A DNA stretch of 64,000 nt, taken from positions 140,179 through 204,178 of the forward strand of contig WHUX01000095.1 of assembly GCA_015179025.1 (NCBI GenBank), in the 5' to 3' direction. The DNA is from Terfezia claveryi (Eukaryota; Ascomycota; Pezizomycetes; Pezizales; Pezizaceae). Of the stretch, positions 38,469 through 50,226 are shown piece after piece. A model generated the notes under the pieces. It saw only the letters and a program-made list of their open reading frames with translations, searched no databases and was not told the DNA's origin. Numbering within the stretch: the stretch's first letter is position 1; each line of letters begins with the position of its first letter. The translations under genes and the position numbers were made by a program.

Positions 38469-39538
38469 AAGGCAGGCAAGGCAGCAAGCACATATATATG
38501 TAAATTACAGTATGAAGCAAGATATCTTTTTTTTATTTTTATTTTTTCCCTTTGATCATTTCCTTCCAGTCAGACTACGTACCTCTTGAATTGATAGAAT
38601 CTCCCGTCCGAGTCATATACCCCCCTTCCACCAATGGACCCGGGTGCGGGTGTAATATGGAAAAAAAGTTCAGGGTAAAAAACACCGCCTTCGATAAGAA
38701 ACGTATTTTTTATTTTTTATTTTTTATTTTTCCTGTCCTTCCTTCCTTTACCATAAACGCATATCGCCATTGAAAAAAAAAAACCCCTGGTGAAAAGGGA
38801 CATTTTAGGCCCCAGAGTCATACGTCCACTAACTCCCCCCCGCACCTCTCTTTCCCCCTCTTGCCGTTCGAAGCCGCCATGAAAAACGCATACGGTTATG
38901 TACTGTACATCTGCTAAGAAACGGGGTACCTACGTATGTTTGTATATTTCACGGACAGAAAGAAGGGTCCCATCCATCTCATAAAAGTTAGATACCGCGA
39001 GTCAAGGGGAGGTGGGGGAATTAAGATTAAACCGTGAACTATAGACAGGATCCAACACCCCCACCTACTTCTTATTAAAAAAAATAAAGAAAAAATAAAA
39101 AAAAAATTAAAAAAAAATAAAAAGTTATTTTTGCCTAGTGATTCTAGTGGAATTATTGCACAACCATGTATAACCAGGAAACACCTCTAAAGTCTCTTTT
39201 GCTGCGTAAGGAGGGAGGGAAAGTATTGAGCTCGAGCACGCACATCAATCTTTGTTTTTTTTTTGTAGATCATATGTTGAAAAGTGTATGTACATACGTA
39301 AATAGGTTAGTCCCTCAAGCTCCCCAAAAATATACCTTCCGACCATACTTATATACTATGATATGATATTACTAACGCTCTTTCAGCAACTTCTTGATAG
39401 ACAGTCTTGAGCCCAGTCCCTCGGCGGAGGCTTTGAAGGAAGTTCCATGTTAAGTGCCGCCTCACCGTCGTCAGCTGGCAAGATAAAAGTCTCGGTAACG
39501 AAAATTTATTAATGTCCGCAGCCGAGGAAAAAAAAACT
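38087..39538. other. Low-complexity intergenic region
   Basis: A/T-rich tracts dominate. There are T runs near 38214-38235, alternating TTTTTATTTTT blocks near 38705-38735 and 38527-38548, and an A-rich block at 39077-39122. No gene is supported. Open frames here are composed of Phe/Leu/Lys from these runs. Confidence 0.6.
38437..38467. repeat. (TTGC)n microsatellite
   Basis: Seven to eight uninterrupted TTGC tetramers. Confidence 0.95.
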
Positions 39539-39637
39539 AGCCCAATGCGAGGCTCGAACTCGCGACCTTGAGATCCCTCATGAACCTGCTACCAGGAACT
39601 TAAGAGTCACACGCTCTACCGACTGAGCCAACCGGGC
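39539..39637 (-). tRNA. tRNA-Lys(CUU), intron-containing
   Basis: Third copy of the same tRNA-Lys, with a mature part identical to the copies at 6456 and 8184. The intron is about 26 nt and differs in its 5' half, but ends in the same CATGAGGGAT. The T-T mismatch at 29/41 in the anticodon stem is again present. Confidence 0.93.
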
Positions 39638-39829
39638 TGGTATTAACATAGGCAAAAATCAGTATATAACTATAAAGCAAGATTTGAGAACCTTCATATT
39701 GTTTTACATGATCGCTCCCGGGAATGTCACGGTAAAACGAGTGCAAATGGAGATTTAAGATAGAACCCTCATGATCAGTACATTGTATACCATCCCTCTA
39801 CCTTAATGAGTGCAGCAACCTGTTAGGTA

Positions 39830-40671
39830 TAAGTATGGTAAGAGAGTCCAGCATGCCAGAAGAAATCTCTTTCCATGCTTCGTCCGAACATTCAGCTATT
39901 CTCTTTTCAGCAACCACTGGCCCACCGGGTGCAAAATCCTCATGAGATAGTGCTCATTAGGATTAAGATTTGGAAACAAAGCTGGATGATCAGCTACCCC
40001 CACCCTGCCTCTTCTTGTAACCAACTTTAAGCACGATAAGAATTGTAGATAGAATAACGCTACACTCATCACTCCAAATACAATATCCGTACTGCTCCTC
40101 AGTCCAACGATTCTTTCAATAGGCCACCAGCGGCATGTGCTGCTGTTAGCTTAGGCCTCTTTTTAGCAATCCACTCCCGGGGGTGGACTTTCACCAGCTC
40201 TTCCGCTACTTGCTGCTGGCTTAATAGAAAGATTTTGTATTGAGCGGTCTCCTTCAATGATTTCTAGATTCCTATCTCCCAATTCTTTCGTAACATTAGG
40301 AGGCCGACCACTGGGTGTAGCATTGTTCGGGTTTTGACCATTTTCTGCATACCTGCATTAATGTCAGACTAGGTCCTCTAGTTAGGTTTGCTCTTTGCTC
40401 ACCGCTTTAAAAAAGACCGAATTGTCGACTCATTCCGTCGCAGCCGACGTCCAATCTCCCTTTTTGATATACCTTCATCATGCCATCCCACAATTCGCCC
40501 TTTATAAAAGTCACTCATTTCTCCCTTTGGCTGATGTGAATTGGTACTGCTAGTAGTCTGGTTGGTACTACTAGTACCATTTGCACTCGGGCTTATGGCT
40601 GCCGACATCTGTTGTCCTGATTGAGTATACAAACTCAGCTGAACCTCACGATTTAGAGCGTAGTACCCCAC
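39830..40671 (-). pseudogene. Decayed Tc1/mariner transposase
   Basis: The first 90 codons (40671-40399) are open and contain a helix-turn-helix of the Tc1 type (SDFYKGRIVGWHDEGISKRE, then IGRRLRRNESTIRSFLKR). After a possible intron, GRPPNVTKELGDRN follows. In shifted frames come EWIAKKRPKLTAAHAAGG (second helix-turn-helix region), RWTEEQYGYCIWSDECSV (first catalytic Asp) and NLNPNEHYL (matching the usual SPDLNPIEHLW end of the catalytic core). The stretch between the first Asp and the NPNEH motif is much too short, so the second catalytic Asp segment is deleted. Several frame changes and stops add to this. It lies 1.7 kb from the TA-flanked MITE, but I could not find matching inverted ends around it, so a partner relationship is not shown. 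Confidence 0.8.
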
Positions 40672-43139
40672 CCCGACGCAGCTGATTGGCTAATCATTGT
40701 CTTACCACACTGTTGTCTTAAGCTCAGCCCGTGGGCTGGCGCTGCATATTATGCACGGGTGTTTTCTCATGCATTTCTGAGGTAGTGTTCATGTGACTGT
40801 CTGCGCACGTGATTGGTTCTTGGGAGGGCAGCCAGATATTGCATCCTGCGAATTCTTCACGGTATTATATGATAATTCTATAGGTACTCAAAAGATAACT
40901 CAAAGTCGCAGGATTTATTTACACATCGACAGCCCTCTCAGAGAGTTGCTCTGGAACTTGCTGAATAAATCTTTCAGATCCTTCTCTAGGATATAGCGAC
41001 CTTCACTTAGTTAGGGACGGTAACGACAACGAGTTCAACAGAGCTGAAAGATGTGTACCAAATTGCCCATTTCCACGTCATAGGCCAAGAACGTAAGAGC
41101 TATATAACGAGCTTGAAAGAAATACGAGTACATATCAAGTTCTCAAAAGCAATTACCAAATATCACCAGTGTACATCGTCATGAGACCTGGTGCTCTACA
41201 ATCCCATATACCAAACTGAATGCTAAGGCTGATGTGCAATTGTCTTATAGAGTTGTACAAATGAAATCGTTAGATACTCCAAAACCTACTCATAATGCTT
41301 CTCGACAAGGCAATACACAACAAACTCAGGTTTCTTCTGTCTTATGTATTTACAAAAAAAAAAAAGGGGCTCCTATACCAGTCATTGCTGCCGATGTATA
41401 ATAAATGTGTTTGTGTGAAATGGGCTCTAGCTGCACGGAACACAAATTGGACTCCCTGGATAATAGCCCAATTGATCTAGAGGATGACTTAATCGACCCT
41501 GAGGACAACTAATAGCCTCGTTGTATGATATTCAATATAGCTCTAGCTAGGTATATTTTCATTAGTTCAAGTACGTTATATACTAAACGCAGTAATTAAA
41601 CGAATTGCCCTCGAGGGGCATAGTGGGAATGCCGCGGCCCAGAATATATAAGCCATGTTTTCCCAGGGTAAAAAAAAAAAATTAGCCCTGGGCTGACATT
41701 ATACCTATCCCCTCCATCCATGACCCCAACAACAGCCCCAATCAAACGTTCACAGGCATGATGATGCTGTGCTACTAGTTCGCCTTTGCGACCCTAGATA
41801 GGGTAACCTATCCCCGTAGCCCAGAGCGCTGCAGCCAGCAGCAGAGCGGGCTGCACAGCCACGGAAACATTCCATGTACATTCTACAATTGGAGGATCTA
41901 CATACATGCATACAGTGTACATACCCATATTTATCAACTATCACTGTCAACTGTCAATGCCTTGTACATCGCCTATGGTCAACTGAGCCAGTTACTAGGA
42001 CTAATTGACATCCTGGAATATCTACCCTGAAGGGCGTTCGCCGTATGTCACGGCTTCAAGGCATACTTACCGAATATGTAGATGTACAGATACAATCTGC
42101 GGCCGCCTGCCCGCCTGGCTCGCTCCGCCTTACCATAGCCGCCCTCCCCCTCCCAATTGATCACAGCTGTAGATGACAACACCTAGTTGAACCGAGTGCC
42201 GCCTAACCAGGCAACTATTGCGATCCACACGTGCAGCCACCACTACTATACCGTACATCATCCATTCAGAAAGCAAGAAACAGAGTATTGTAAGGAAATA
42301 TATAGGTAAACGAACATAACCATCTAAAAAGAAGAAAGAAATGAAGAAAATGCCAATGAAGAGATATATATATAAAAGCATGCCGCAAAACTTTCCACTG
42401 AAACGGAATAGGCCACAAAAATTGTTGAGAAAATAAGCCTCCAATAAAAATTTCCGCTCTTTTGCACTGCCCACAATGCCACCCCCCCCCCCCCACCCTC
42501 GACGGTTTCAGGCCACGCTCTCACCCCAAAAACATAAATTCACACCTCCGCCCACCTTCCCGACCGGAAATCCAGACTAGGTCAGCATTCCCTTCCCCTC
42601 CTATCCATCCAATCAATCATTCCATCAACCCAAATCCACCCAATATATACGCCCTATACGCCCAACATATGCAGTCATGACAACATAATATAATGATATA
42701 ATCGAGGGCCTCAGCCCGACCGCCTTCGAAGTGAAAAAAATGAGTTACCCATGGTCACCCTTCAAGGAAATTCTGAAATGAAATACCAAAACGAGAATGA
42801 AGTTAACGCCCAACTAAAATGCCCAAAGCCATCATAATATGCAGGTACATCAAATCAGAAATCACTCTGGAACACATTCACCGAGGTTTGCACTTTTCAC
42901 TCTTGCTCCATTCTCCACTTTCTCCCGTGACTTCCCATGTTGTTCTCTCAATTTCCCTCCCCGTATTTTCCCATTATTGTCACGAGGCTCTCCATTCTTT
43001 ACTTTGCTTTCGGGGCTCAATCCTGGAAGCCAGATCATATTCTGTCGTAGATGGGGTAACAATCGAATTACTAACACAAGAAAAACACAAAAATCAACAC
43101 AACTGACCAATCAAGAACTCGCTCAAGCTCGCCCTAACA
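40672..43139. other. Intergenic region
   Basis: No gene is supported. Notable structures are a hairpin CCCAGGG-(A-rich)-CCCTGGG near 41665-41697 and a run of 14 C near 42483-42496. The last few hundred bases are the 3' flank of the vWA gene. Confidence 0.5.
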
Positions 43140-44457
43140 TTAGCTCATTGTGTTATCTAACCTTCTATTAACACCGCCAAGAACCGTAGTCAACACCCCC
43201 TTCGCAGTCAATCCCTCTGTTCCCATATCATCCGAACTTCTGGTATCAATGAAATCCCTGCACTCATTCTCCTCAGACAAGACATTGTCTAAATGGGTCA
43301 AAAATTCGTCCACACCTTCCACATTTCCCACCTGGAAGAATTGAACACCAATTTGGTTGAGTGGAGCTTCCATCTTGTCCAGCCTCCTTGCATAGCTAAT
43401 CAGATTCTGCTTCAGCAGTTTGTTGTTGTTTGCAGCTCCGTCAGTCAAGACGATAACGTTTCTTGGCTTGGGGAAATAGCGGCTGCGCTCGCACTCTTGG
43501 AGATATGGGGAAATAATAAGATCTAGAGCTTCTGCTGTGGGTGTGGACCCGCGAATTCCCGCCTGAGATCGAGCCTCAAAGAGTTCCATGACCTCCTTGG
43601 GTTCTTTGATGTTGGTCCTGTTAAACTGGCCAGCAAGAGAGGAGTTGAAGAAGAAAACGTCAACACCATTTTCATCATAATCTGCACAGACCTTAACGAT
43701 ATCCGACAGTACAAGTTTGACCTCTTCCCAATGAGTTCTGCCCTTGGCAGCGGCTGCCGAACTTTGGAGTTTCATGGACCCAGAATCATCAATCAAAAAC
43801 TGAGTATCAAAGTTTGCAAGGGCATGCAGTTGAATATCTGTGGTGGCTGTTGTAACAGTTCTCTGGTGGGGGGAGTATCCGTCTAATGGCGAAGGGTTGC
43901 TGCTCGGATATACGGAACCCGACGCTTCTGGTCGACCTGGAGAAGGTGGGTTGGCAACAATGTTAAGGGTTATTTCGTTGGTTACACGGACATCTACGGG
44001 GACTTTGGATCCCTTGTCGCTACCCGTCGTGAATATGCCCTTTAATGCATCGAGTACACGGCTTGGGGACCGTTTACGGGTGTGACTACTTGACGTTAAG
44101 CCAGGGGACTATCACAAGAGGTCAGATAAGGAAACCAGTTTAGAATGTCGGCTTCAAACATACCAGGAACTGTGAGTCATTGGGGTAAGAGTTTGATCTG
44201 GTGCCACCAGTTGATTTTTCATCGTACGGGGGTGGATCGCTCTCCATATTGATGCGATGTTGTCGATGATGATTCTTGCTGGTGGGGGGTTGCTTTTGTG
44301 ATCTAGGTCCTCGAGAAAATGTACGACGGAGCAAGGGGATAATTGACAACCTTGGCGGCAGTGGAGATGGGATACCCTTAGTCTGCTTGGCCTGACTAGT
44401 AGTCCGGTTCTGACAAGAGCGAGAGCTGAAAGCAGGAAGATTATATGAGGAACCCAT
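43140..44457 (-). CDS. von Willebrand factor A-domain protein (420 aa)
   Basis: Two exons (44457-44164, 44108-43140) with a 55-bp intron total 421 codons including stop. The N-terminal 100 or so residues are basic and Ser/Pro-rich. The conserved part starts near DIQLHALANFDTQFLIDDSG and carries a complete metal-ion-dependent adhesion site: DDSGS (DxSxS), the Thr of GSTPTAEAL and the Asp of VLTDGAANN. The vWA fold continues through QIGVQFFQVGNVEGVDEFL and a HLDNVLSEE segment to the end. No signal peptide or membrane helix is seen, so it is probably intracellular. Intracellular vWA proteins serve in varied multiprotein complexes, and the partner here is unknown. The ATG at 44457 is chosen because the open frame upstream has no ATG and contains a 12-bp tandem repeat. 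Confidence 0.85.
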
Positions 44458-44499
44458 ATTAGCAACTTTGCTTACTCTAGAGAGGCTAGGTAAGGCGAA

Positions 44500-44543
44500 A
44501 TGCGAGGCGGGATGCGAGGCGGGATGCGAGGCGGGATGCGAGG
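44500..44543. repeat. 12-bp tandem repeat in the vWA gene leader
   Basis: Unit ATGCGAGGCGGG repeated 3.7 times just upstream of the vWA start codon, probably in its 5' UTR or promoter. Confidence 0.9.
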
Positions 44544-46319
44544 AGGAGTTTCGGAACGTTGTGGTGCCGGTAGGGCTATCTGATCTAGTTAGGAGTTGAT
44601 AATGTATACCGTATATTGTCGACACAGTGAGACTCTTATGGGGGATTTATAAAAGTAGTAGATGCGAAGACGAAATGACAGCTATCCCAGTGAAGCAGAG
44701 CAACATTGGCAGTTACCGGTATTCAATATGGTATATCCTAGTGGAGAGACAGAGTACTAAGTATCTACTCCCTTGAAGGTGGGTGTGAGGGGCGCTGCAT
44801 GAGTGTACATATCCATTGGCGATCAATCACTGGGCGCAGCACATGCTCGCTTCCAACCTCACTTACTGCAAAGATACCCCCTTTTGTCAGAGCAGCGGTC
44901 TTACCTTCCACAAAAGATCCGATGCCCAAAACGCTTGACGCTACACTTCCATTTATTCCCATTGATCTATCTAGCAGAATCGTACATGCGAGAGAGCCCA
45001 GTAGCAACAGTTTGGAATGAGCGCATGGGCAATCAGAATCCTATGTTACAGTGGAAAAGTAGGTAGTCAATCGCAAGGCAGACTACAAGTTATGACACAC
45101 CCACCAATAGTAGTTCTATCTTACGCATGCATGAAGCCTCATCTGAAATACAGAATGATCAGATACAGTCTTGAATATCAGGTTAATAATTGTGGCTATA
45201 AACTGTACTGAGCCTGCAAGGTGAGTTGCGTGATCCCGCTGACTTGGCACACTGGAAGAGGAAAACGCGTTCACGGTTATGTACCGGTAAATAAACATGT
45301 AAGGTTTGCAACAACTTGCTGGCATATACTGTATATGAACCCGGCCCTTGAGTCAAGGCGCCTACATATATAAGGAATATTAGCTAGCTGGCCCGCTGTA
45401 TACCTATCAATCAAACTTCAAACACCAACCACCTGATTTACCTAGCTTTGCAGCAACAAGTTAATATATGAAACGTGCGACCGGAGAATACATGCCAAAC
45501 CAGCCAGATCCTTGCCAATGTTTGTTTGCAACACTGAAACCCCAAAAGTACGAACTATTTTCGACTTTAAGTCAAGTCCAACTTGACAAATACACTGCAT
45601 ATCAAACAAAATAAGTTTCTCTTAACGTACATGTAAGGCAGACACCGATCTCGAGCTCACGTGCTCATGGGGCCTTATTGTACTCACCGATATACGATTT
45701 CTAATCCTTCAATCTTGGCATTGAGTTAACTAATAGGAAGAAATCCCATCAGGTCCTGAGAACCCTTCCTTATGGACAGCAGGCTTCGGAAGCTCTTTCT
45801 CATACTGATTTGATAGACAAAGACTAATATGAAAAATTTCCTCGGAGGAGGTTCCAGAATCCTGCAGTCACTATTTTGACTTGCGACATTCCGATTGGCT
45901 TGATTGCATACCCATAAGAATTTCACATGTTAGACCGTCTTTTTCTTAAAGGAGGAATAGTAACTGGAGCCACGATAAAGACAAGGTATTCAATTCGTGG
46001 CATCCTCTCGAAATCAGTTACCGAAGCACGCTGCTTTCCGGGTGGTCAGAAGCGATGACTGTGGGTGTGAAAAGCTTCCGCCACTGGTCTGCATGCTCAT
46101 CTACTAGGTTCCCGTTGGTCCGGGAGAATTACATATATCTGCACAGACCGTCTTACATTCCATAAAACCAGCGTCAGCACCCCGGCGTCGTGATGAATCA
46201 ACTAAGCTGGCACCACTGGTGCGCGGGAACAGAGCCTCAGTGTTGGTATAGAGTAGCATCCCATGCCAGTGTTCTTATTGGTAGGCGCTATCATCTCCTG
46301 CAGGATGAATCTCTTAGGA
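44544..46319. other. Intergenic region
   Basis: This contains the vWA gene's upstream flank. An 80-codon minus-strand frame (44765-45007, containing SMGINGSVASSVLGIGSF) starts at TTG and is not recognised; it could be a gene fragment. Nothing else is supported. Confidence 0.4.
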
Positions 46320-46744
46320 AGATCTTACAATGCCTAACCAAAAGGATTGGTGTAGGTATGTCGATATCAATTGCTCTCCGACTTTCTTTACAGCAAGAAA
46401 TTCAAGTCCACCCCCGTTGCCCAATAAATAGACACCTCAGCCCGATTGTCAGTCCTCTCAACACCAACTAGCACCCCTATCCCGCAATCCCAGCAAATGT
46501 GCTTCTTATGAATGTTGTGATGGTGCCCCTCTCTCAAGTCGGCCCTTGCCAATTGATTACCACAACTCACTCCCAAATTTGCGTTGGCTGAGATGGAGTC
46601 GAGATCATCCTTCGAATAACTAAGGGCTTGGGCCACTTCTTTAATTAAAAGTTTCATTGGAATTGGCTTTGGTATAATCCTAGATGAGTTTGTAGATCTC
46701 TTGTAGCTTGGTTGAAGTTGGGGAGTTCCGCTGTAACAGGCCAT
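46320..46744 (-). pseudogene. Decayed arsenite methyltransferase (ArsM/AS3MT-type) fragment
   Basis: A 118-codon ATG frame contains EVAQALSYSKDDLDSISANA followed by NLGVSCGNQLARADLREG. That is the signature of ArsM-type arsenite S-adenosylmethionine methyltransferases just before the SAM-binding loop (usually ANLGLGCGNP...L.PGE). After about 90 nt of unrelated sequence, a different frame carries VYLLGNGGGLEFLAVKKVG. This corresponds to the SAM-binding motif I (VLDLGSGGGxDxFLAAxxVG). A third frame then gives AIDIDI (motif II region). The remaining catalytic Cys-containing part is not found downstream. The fragment is therefore truncated and frame-broken. Intact enzymes methylate trivalent arsenic; this copy should not work. 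Confidence 0.65.
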
Positions 46745-47680
46745 TCTGAAGTCGCAGCTTAGGGTTATATAAGTACTGGTAAACTAAGGTAGTCTAGGCG
46801 CTGGAGGTTGAGTGAGAATGTGAACGTGTAGAACAATATTGGTGCTTAGCCACATGTATCTAGTCTCAAGAAAAAATCAACGGCTTCTCAAGGTCCTTTT
46901 ATATTCTGGCTTCCTTTCAAGAACTTTCACCGGTTACCCGCCCCGCTAGAATACCTGTAATCCCGCCAATAAACCGGAGTAGAGGAGTTCCGCCATCATC
47001 ATTACGACACCTGGAGAAGCCATAAGCCAATAGTCATCGATTTACTTTTCCAAATTACATAGAAGCCTAGATGGCTGTGGAACACTGAATCGCCGCAGGA
47101 GAGGTGGCTGCCTAGTCGATATTTTCGGATGCTTGGCAAGTTCTCGATTACCTAAAGCGGCAGTCCATGCAACGGCTATAATAAAAGGACAGCATAGCCA
47201 ATCAAAAAAAGCATGTATTAATATTAAAAGACACGATATTTGGGACTGATTATACGTATTGCTACATATACAAGGGCAGAGGCATTGCTCAATATTATTG
47301 AGGACCCCTAGTTCATGAATGAAAGGAGTAGATTAGATTGAGGTACACAATGGTTTGGACTACACATCACTTGCGGAGCGTGCGGCTGGGACCGAAACTT
47401 GAAAAAACTATTTGACAAACAAGAACGTCGTATTGGTATTATAATTAAATCTATACAACATAAAAGATAGATACAGAAAAAAAAAAACCGTTCCCGTGGT
47501 CGTGAGAGATGGAGGCACTGTTACACAAACACCCATACGCTCCAACTCTTCAGTTTCACTCTTTTCTTTCAGAACCCAGGTCACCCGGCAGAGGCCCATT
47601 TTCCTCCTTTAATCCCCCAGACTATCGACCTTAGGAACATTTCCACCGCCTTCCGCCCCCGGTTATATAAAGGTTATAAC
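46745..47680. other. Intergenic region
   Basis: No gene is supported. The right part is the 3' flank of the small secreted-protein gene on the minus strand. Confidence 0.5.
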
Positions 47681-48100
47681 CTATAGGTGGTTGCAATCGG
47701 GGCAGTAGCTTTGAGTATGGTCTCGCTTCTCGGTGACGGCGGTGGCTGGTTTAAAATCAACTTCCGGGGGGTGAACGTCCTGAACTTTTTGGCCCGGCGT
47801 CGTTTCTGGGACGTCAATGTCCCTCGGGAGGGGTGTAAGTCCGTGGTGCCTTTTGTGATATTTATGGCCATATCCATACTCGGGAGCATCGCCATATGTG
47901 CCATTGGTATGGTTGCTTGGGACTTCATAAGTCCTTGGGACAAACTTAGGGAATTTGTCGACCTCAGCAGCCACAGCAGGAGGTACCTCGAGGTCGCGGC
48001 CTGCGAGCCAGTTGACAACGCTAGGGACAGGGAAGGCTGAAGCAATGAGAGAGGCATTGATGACGATGGCAGCGGCCTTGCTTGCAGAGAAGAACTTCAT
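47681..48100 (-). CDS. Small secreted protein with Lys-Arg processing sites
   Basis: A single-exon, ATG-initiated frame of 139 aa. The N-terminus is a signal peptide (MKFFSASKAAAIVINASLIA, likely cut after ASA). One N-glycosylation sequon is visible (NHT or NGT in SNHTNGTYG). Two dibasic sites (HKR|HHG and EKR|DHT) are the kind cut by the Golgi protease Kex2. The second would release the C-terminal 13-mer DHTQSYCPDCNHL, whose two Cys form a CxxC pair, the only Cys in the mature protein. The middle is Pro/Val-rich with repeated 'D/E-V-P' elements (LEVPP, YEVPS, IDVPE). I do not recognise a family. It could be a Kex2-processed secreted peptide precursor (for example pheromone-like or RiPP-like) or a small effector-like secreted protein; neither is shown. 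Confidence 0.7.
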   Translation of the reverse strand: MKFFSASKAAAIVINASLIASAFPVPSVVNWLAGRDLEVPPAVAAEVDKFPKFVPRTYEVPSNHTNGTYGDAPEYGYGHKYHKRHHGLTPLPRDIDVPETTPGQKVQDVHPPEVDFKPATAVTEKRDHTQSYCPDCNHL

Positions 48101-48762
48101 TTTTTCGTAGATATTGATAGAGAATATTAAAAATGTATAGTAAATATGGAATTCGTACGAACAACGGAATTGCGTTACTGGGTTTGCAGAATTCGTGAAG
48201 GAAACAAGGACAAGCGAATGTGATGGCAGCTGGTGAACAAAGGGAGGAAGGGGGACTTCAATAGGAGTTTATATCCACTCAGTCTGAAGCTTGAGCACAA
48301 GGTGTCAAGAACGTTACGGCCCCTCGGTCAGATAGGTAAGTAGATCATCAGGACTTTCCCCCTAAGTTTAATGGCCCATAATCATGTTCATAATCTGTTA
48401 AGATTTGAGGTTACTTCGTTCTATCGAGGCTTGGTATCTCGCGGAAGAGGGCCGAGTGTTGGAAAATTCCGAAGTACTAAATCTGCTTCGGTAAATACCC
48501 CTTCCCCTCGGCATCGATCCTCGCGGCCGGAAACCCCTAAACGTCAGAGTAAATTTGGAGATTCTGTGCATTTACTAATTTCAGTATACAGTTCCGGCAT
48601 GTCCAAAACGGACCATCTCGGAGATTCCTAGTTTTATTATGCGTGTAAGAGATAGATCATCAAAAGAACTACCTATATACCTACAGAGGGGCTTTGTTAT
48701 AAACTGTCACGAAGACCAGAAAAGGCTGGGGGTCAATAAAAGGGGTGCAAAGATGCAAGCTA
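48101..48762. other. Promoter side of the secreted-protein gene
   Basis: This is the upstream flank of the minus-strand secreted-protein gene plus unremarkable sequence up to the MITE. No other gene is seen. Confidence 0.5.
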
Positions 48763-48929
48763 CAGCGATTGACCGTTCGATGGGATGGACTGGTCGATGG
48801 GATACGCTAAAATCACATACAAATTGTATCAGTGCGCGCCTTGACCTGAACTGTATTTTGGTTGACTACAACCAGCTTGGGCTAGGTTATCCCATCGACC
48901 AGTCCATCCCATCGAACGGTCAATCGCTG
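48763..48929. mobile_element. MITE with perfect 42-bp inverted repeats
   Basis: The element starts CAGCGATTGACCGTTCGATG and ends with its exact reverse complement. The arms (48763-48804 and 48888-48929) match at every base and leave an 83-bp loop. TA flanks both ends, as for Tc1/mariner-type insertions, and the repeat extends 3 bp further if the TA and next base are counted. There is no coding capacity. The perfect match of the arms suggests a recent insertion. The ends differ from those of the MITE at 37855. Confidence 0.88.
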
Positions 48930-50226
48930 TAGACTTCTACTTGCAAAGTTAGATAAGCATGTACGGAGCGGTAATCCGATGAGTATAGTTTCTAGATCTA
49001 CACAGCAGAGCAGACTAAGCAAAGGGATCTACACCACTTTGATTCAATGAGGTTACCTAGTGGTCAAGCCATCGGGATCGGACCGGCCCCTCACAGACGC
49101 CCCCACAGACGGCCCATCGGGATGAACTTTCTTTAGTCTGCTTTGAAATTGTTCCCCTGGAAATCCCTTTGTGGGTCACGTGGGCATAGAAATGGTATGT
49201 AGCTGTCGATGTGGTTATGCATCTTAGGTGATGAAAATGAAAACATATAACTCAACTGTGCATGACTTGAAGGGGGAAAATCTTCCGATTGTTAAGATAT
49301 TTAGGGATGCCAACTTGCACAGCGAGATAGTTTCCAACTGCACTGCGTTAGCGAATGATATTCGGGTGAGTTGCGATGCCCTGCGTACAGATATGTACAA
49401 GCATAGAGCGTTGTCTAGCTGCTGACCGTATGGAGGCTTGTGCCACTCAGAGCAAGAATTCTTTGGACAGATAGCCTGCAGGACATTAGTTTATGGTAGT
49501 AACGAGTAGGAACACACTGAACATATCAAAGATCGGATTGTCTGACCAGACTATCGGAATGAAGGCCGTCCAATGATATCTGGGAAGCAGAACATGCGGT
49601 CAGCTCTCAGATTCGACAGAAGCACCTAATATTGTTGGCTGCCAATACTAATTAGCCCACTTACTATCTAGAGCAAATAGGACTAGTGAGGGAAATTTGG
49701 GATGTGGACATCGACGGGAATTTCTTTCCAATGAAGCCATCTCCAAGTTATCCATGATTCCGCAACCCAACTATCAAAGTCCCCATTTAATTGCTTCTAG
49801 TTGGCGCAATAGGATAAAAACAATTATCTGTGCTTCTGTGCTGGAGATTAGTAAAAGCGCCAAACCACATTTTATTGGTTTAGCTTACTTCCGTATTAGT
49901 ATATTCGACAGGGGGTCTACTCTACATATGCGTGGCAGACTAAGGTCGACATCAACGTCAGCGCTTACCCAGGCTGAGTTCCTCCCACTCGGGACACCAA
50001 AATCACAAGGTATGTACTTGTCATCAAGTCTAGATGCAAGCTATAAGACAAGAACTGAAACGGACTTTGAAATTAGGTTTCTTCAATTATCCATGTCATC
50101 GAATACAATGTTCACTCTATTTGCTGTATATATACAATAGGAGCTAGAGGTTTCATCTGGACTTATATTATACGTGTTTGCAGTTATGCACGTACAGCAC
50201 TATACTAGTGACTAGTTTTAATCAAT
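48930..50226. other. Left flank of the MULE
   Basis: No firm gene. A 147-codon plus-strand frame (49697-50140) lacks an ATG at its start and has no resemblance I can name. No target duplication matching the far side of the MULE was found at the boundary. Confidence 0.4.

Noticed and set aside
38274..38589. Phe/Leu-rich frames that look like membrane proteins
   Set aside because: They arise from T-rich runs and the TTGC microsatellite.
49697..50140. 147-codon plus-strand frame left of the MULE
   Set aside because: No ATG at its start, no homology recognised, in AT-rich DNA where such frames arise by chance.
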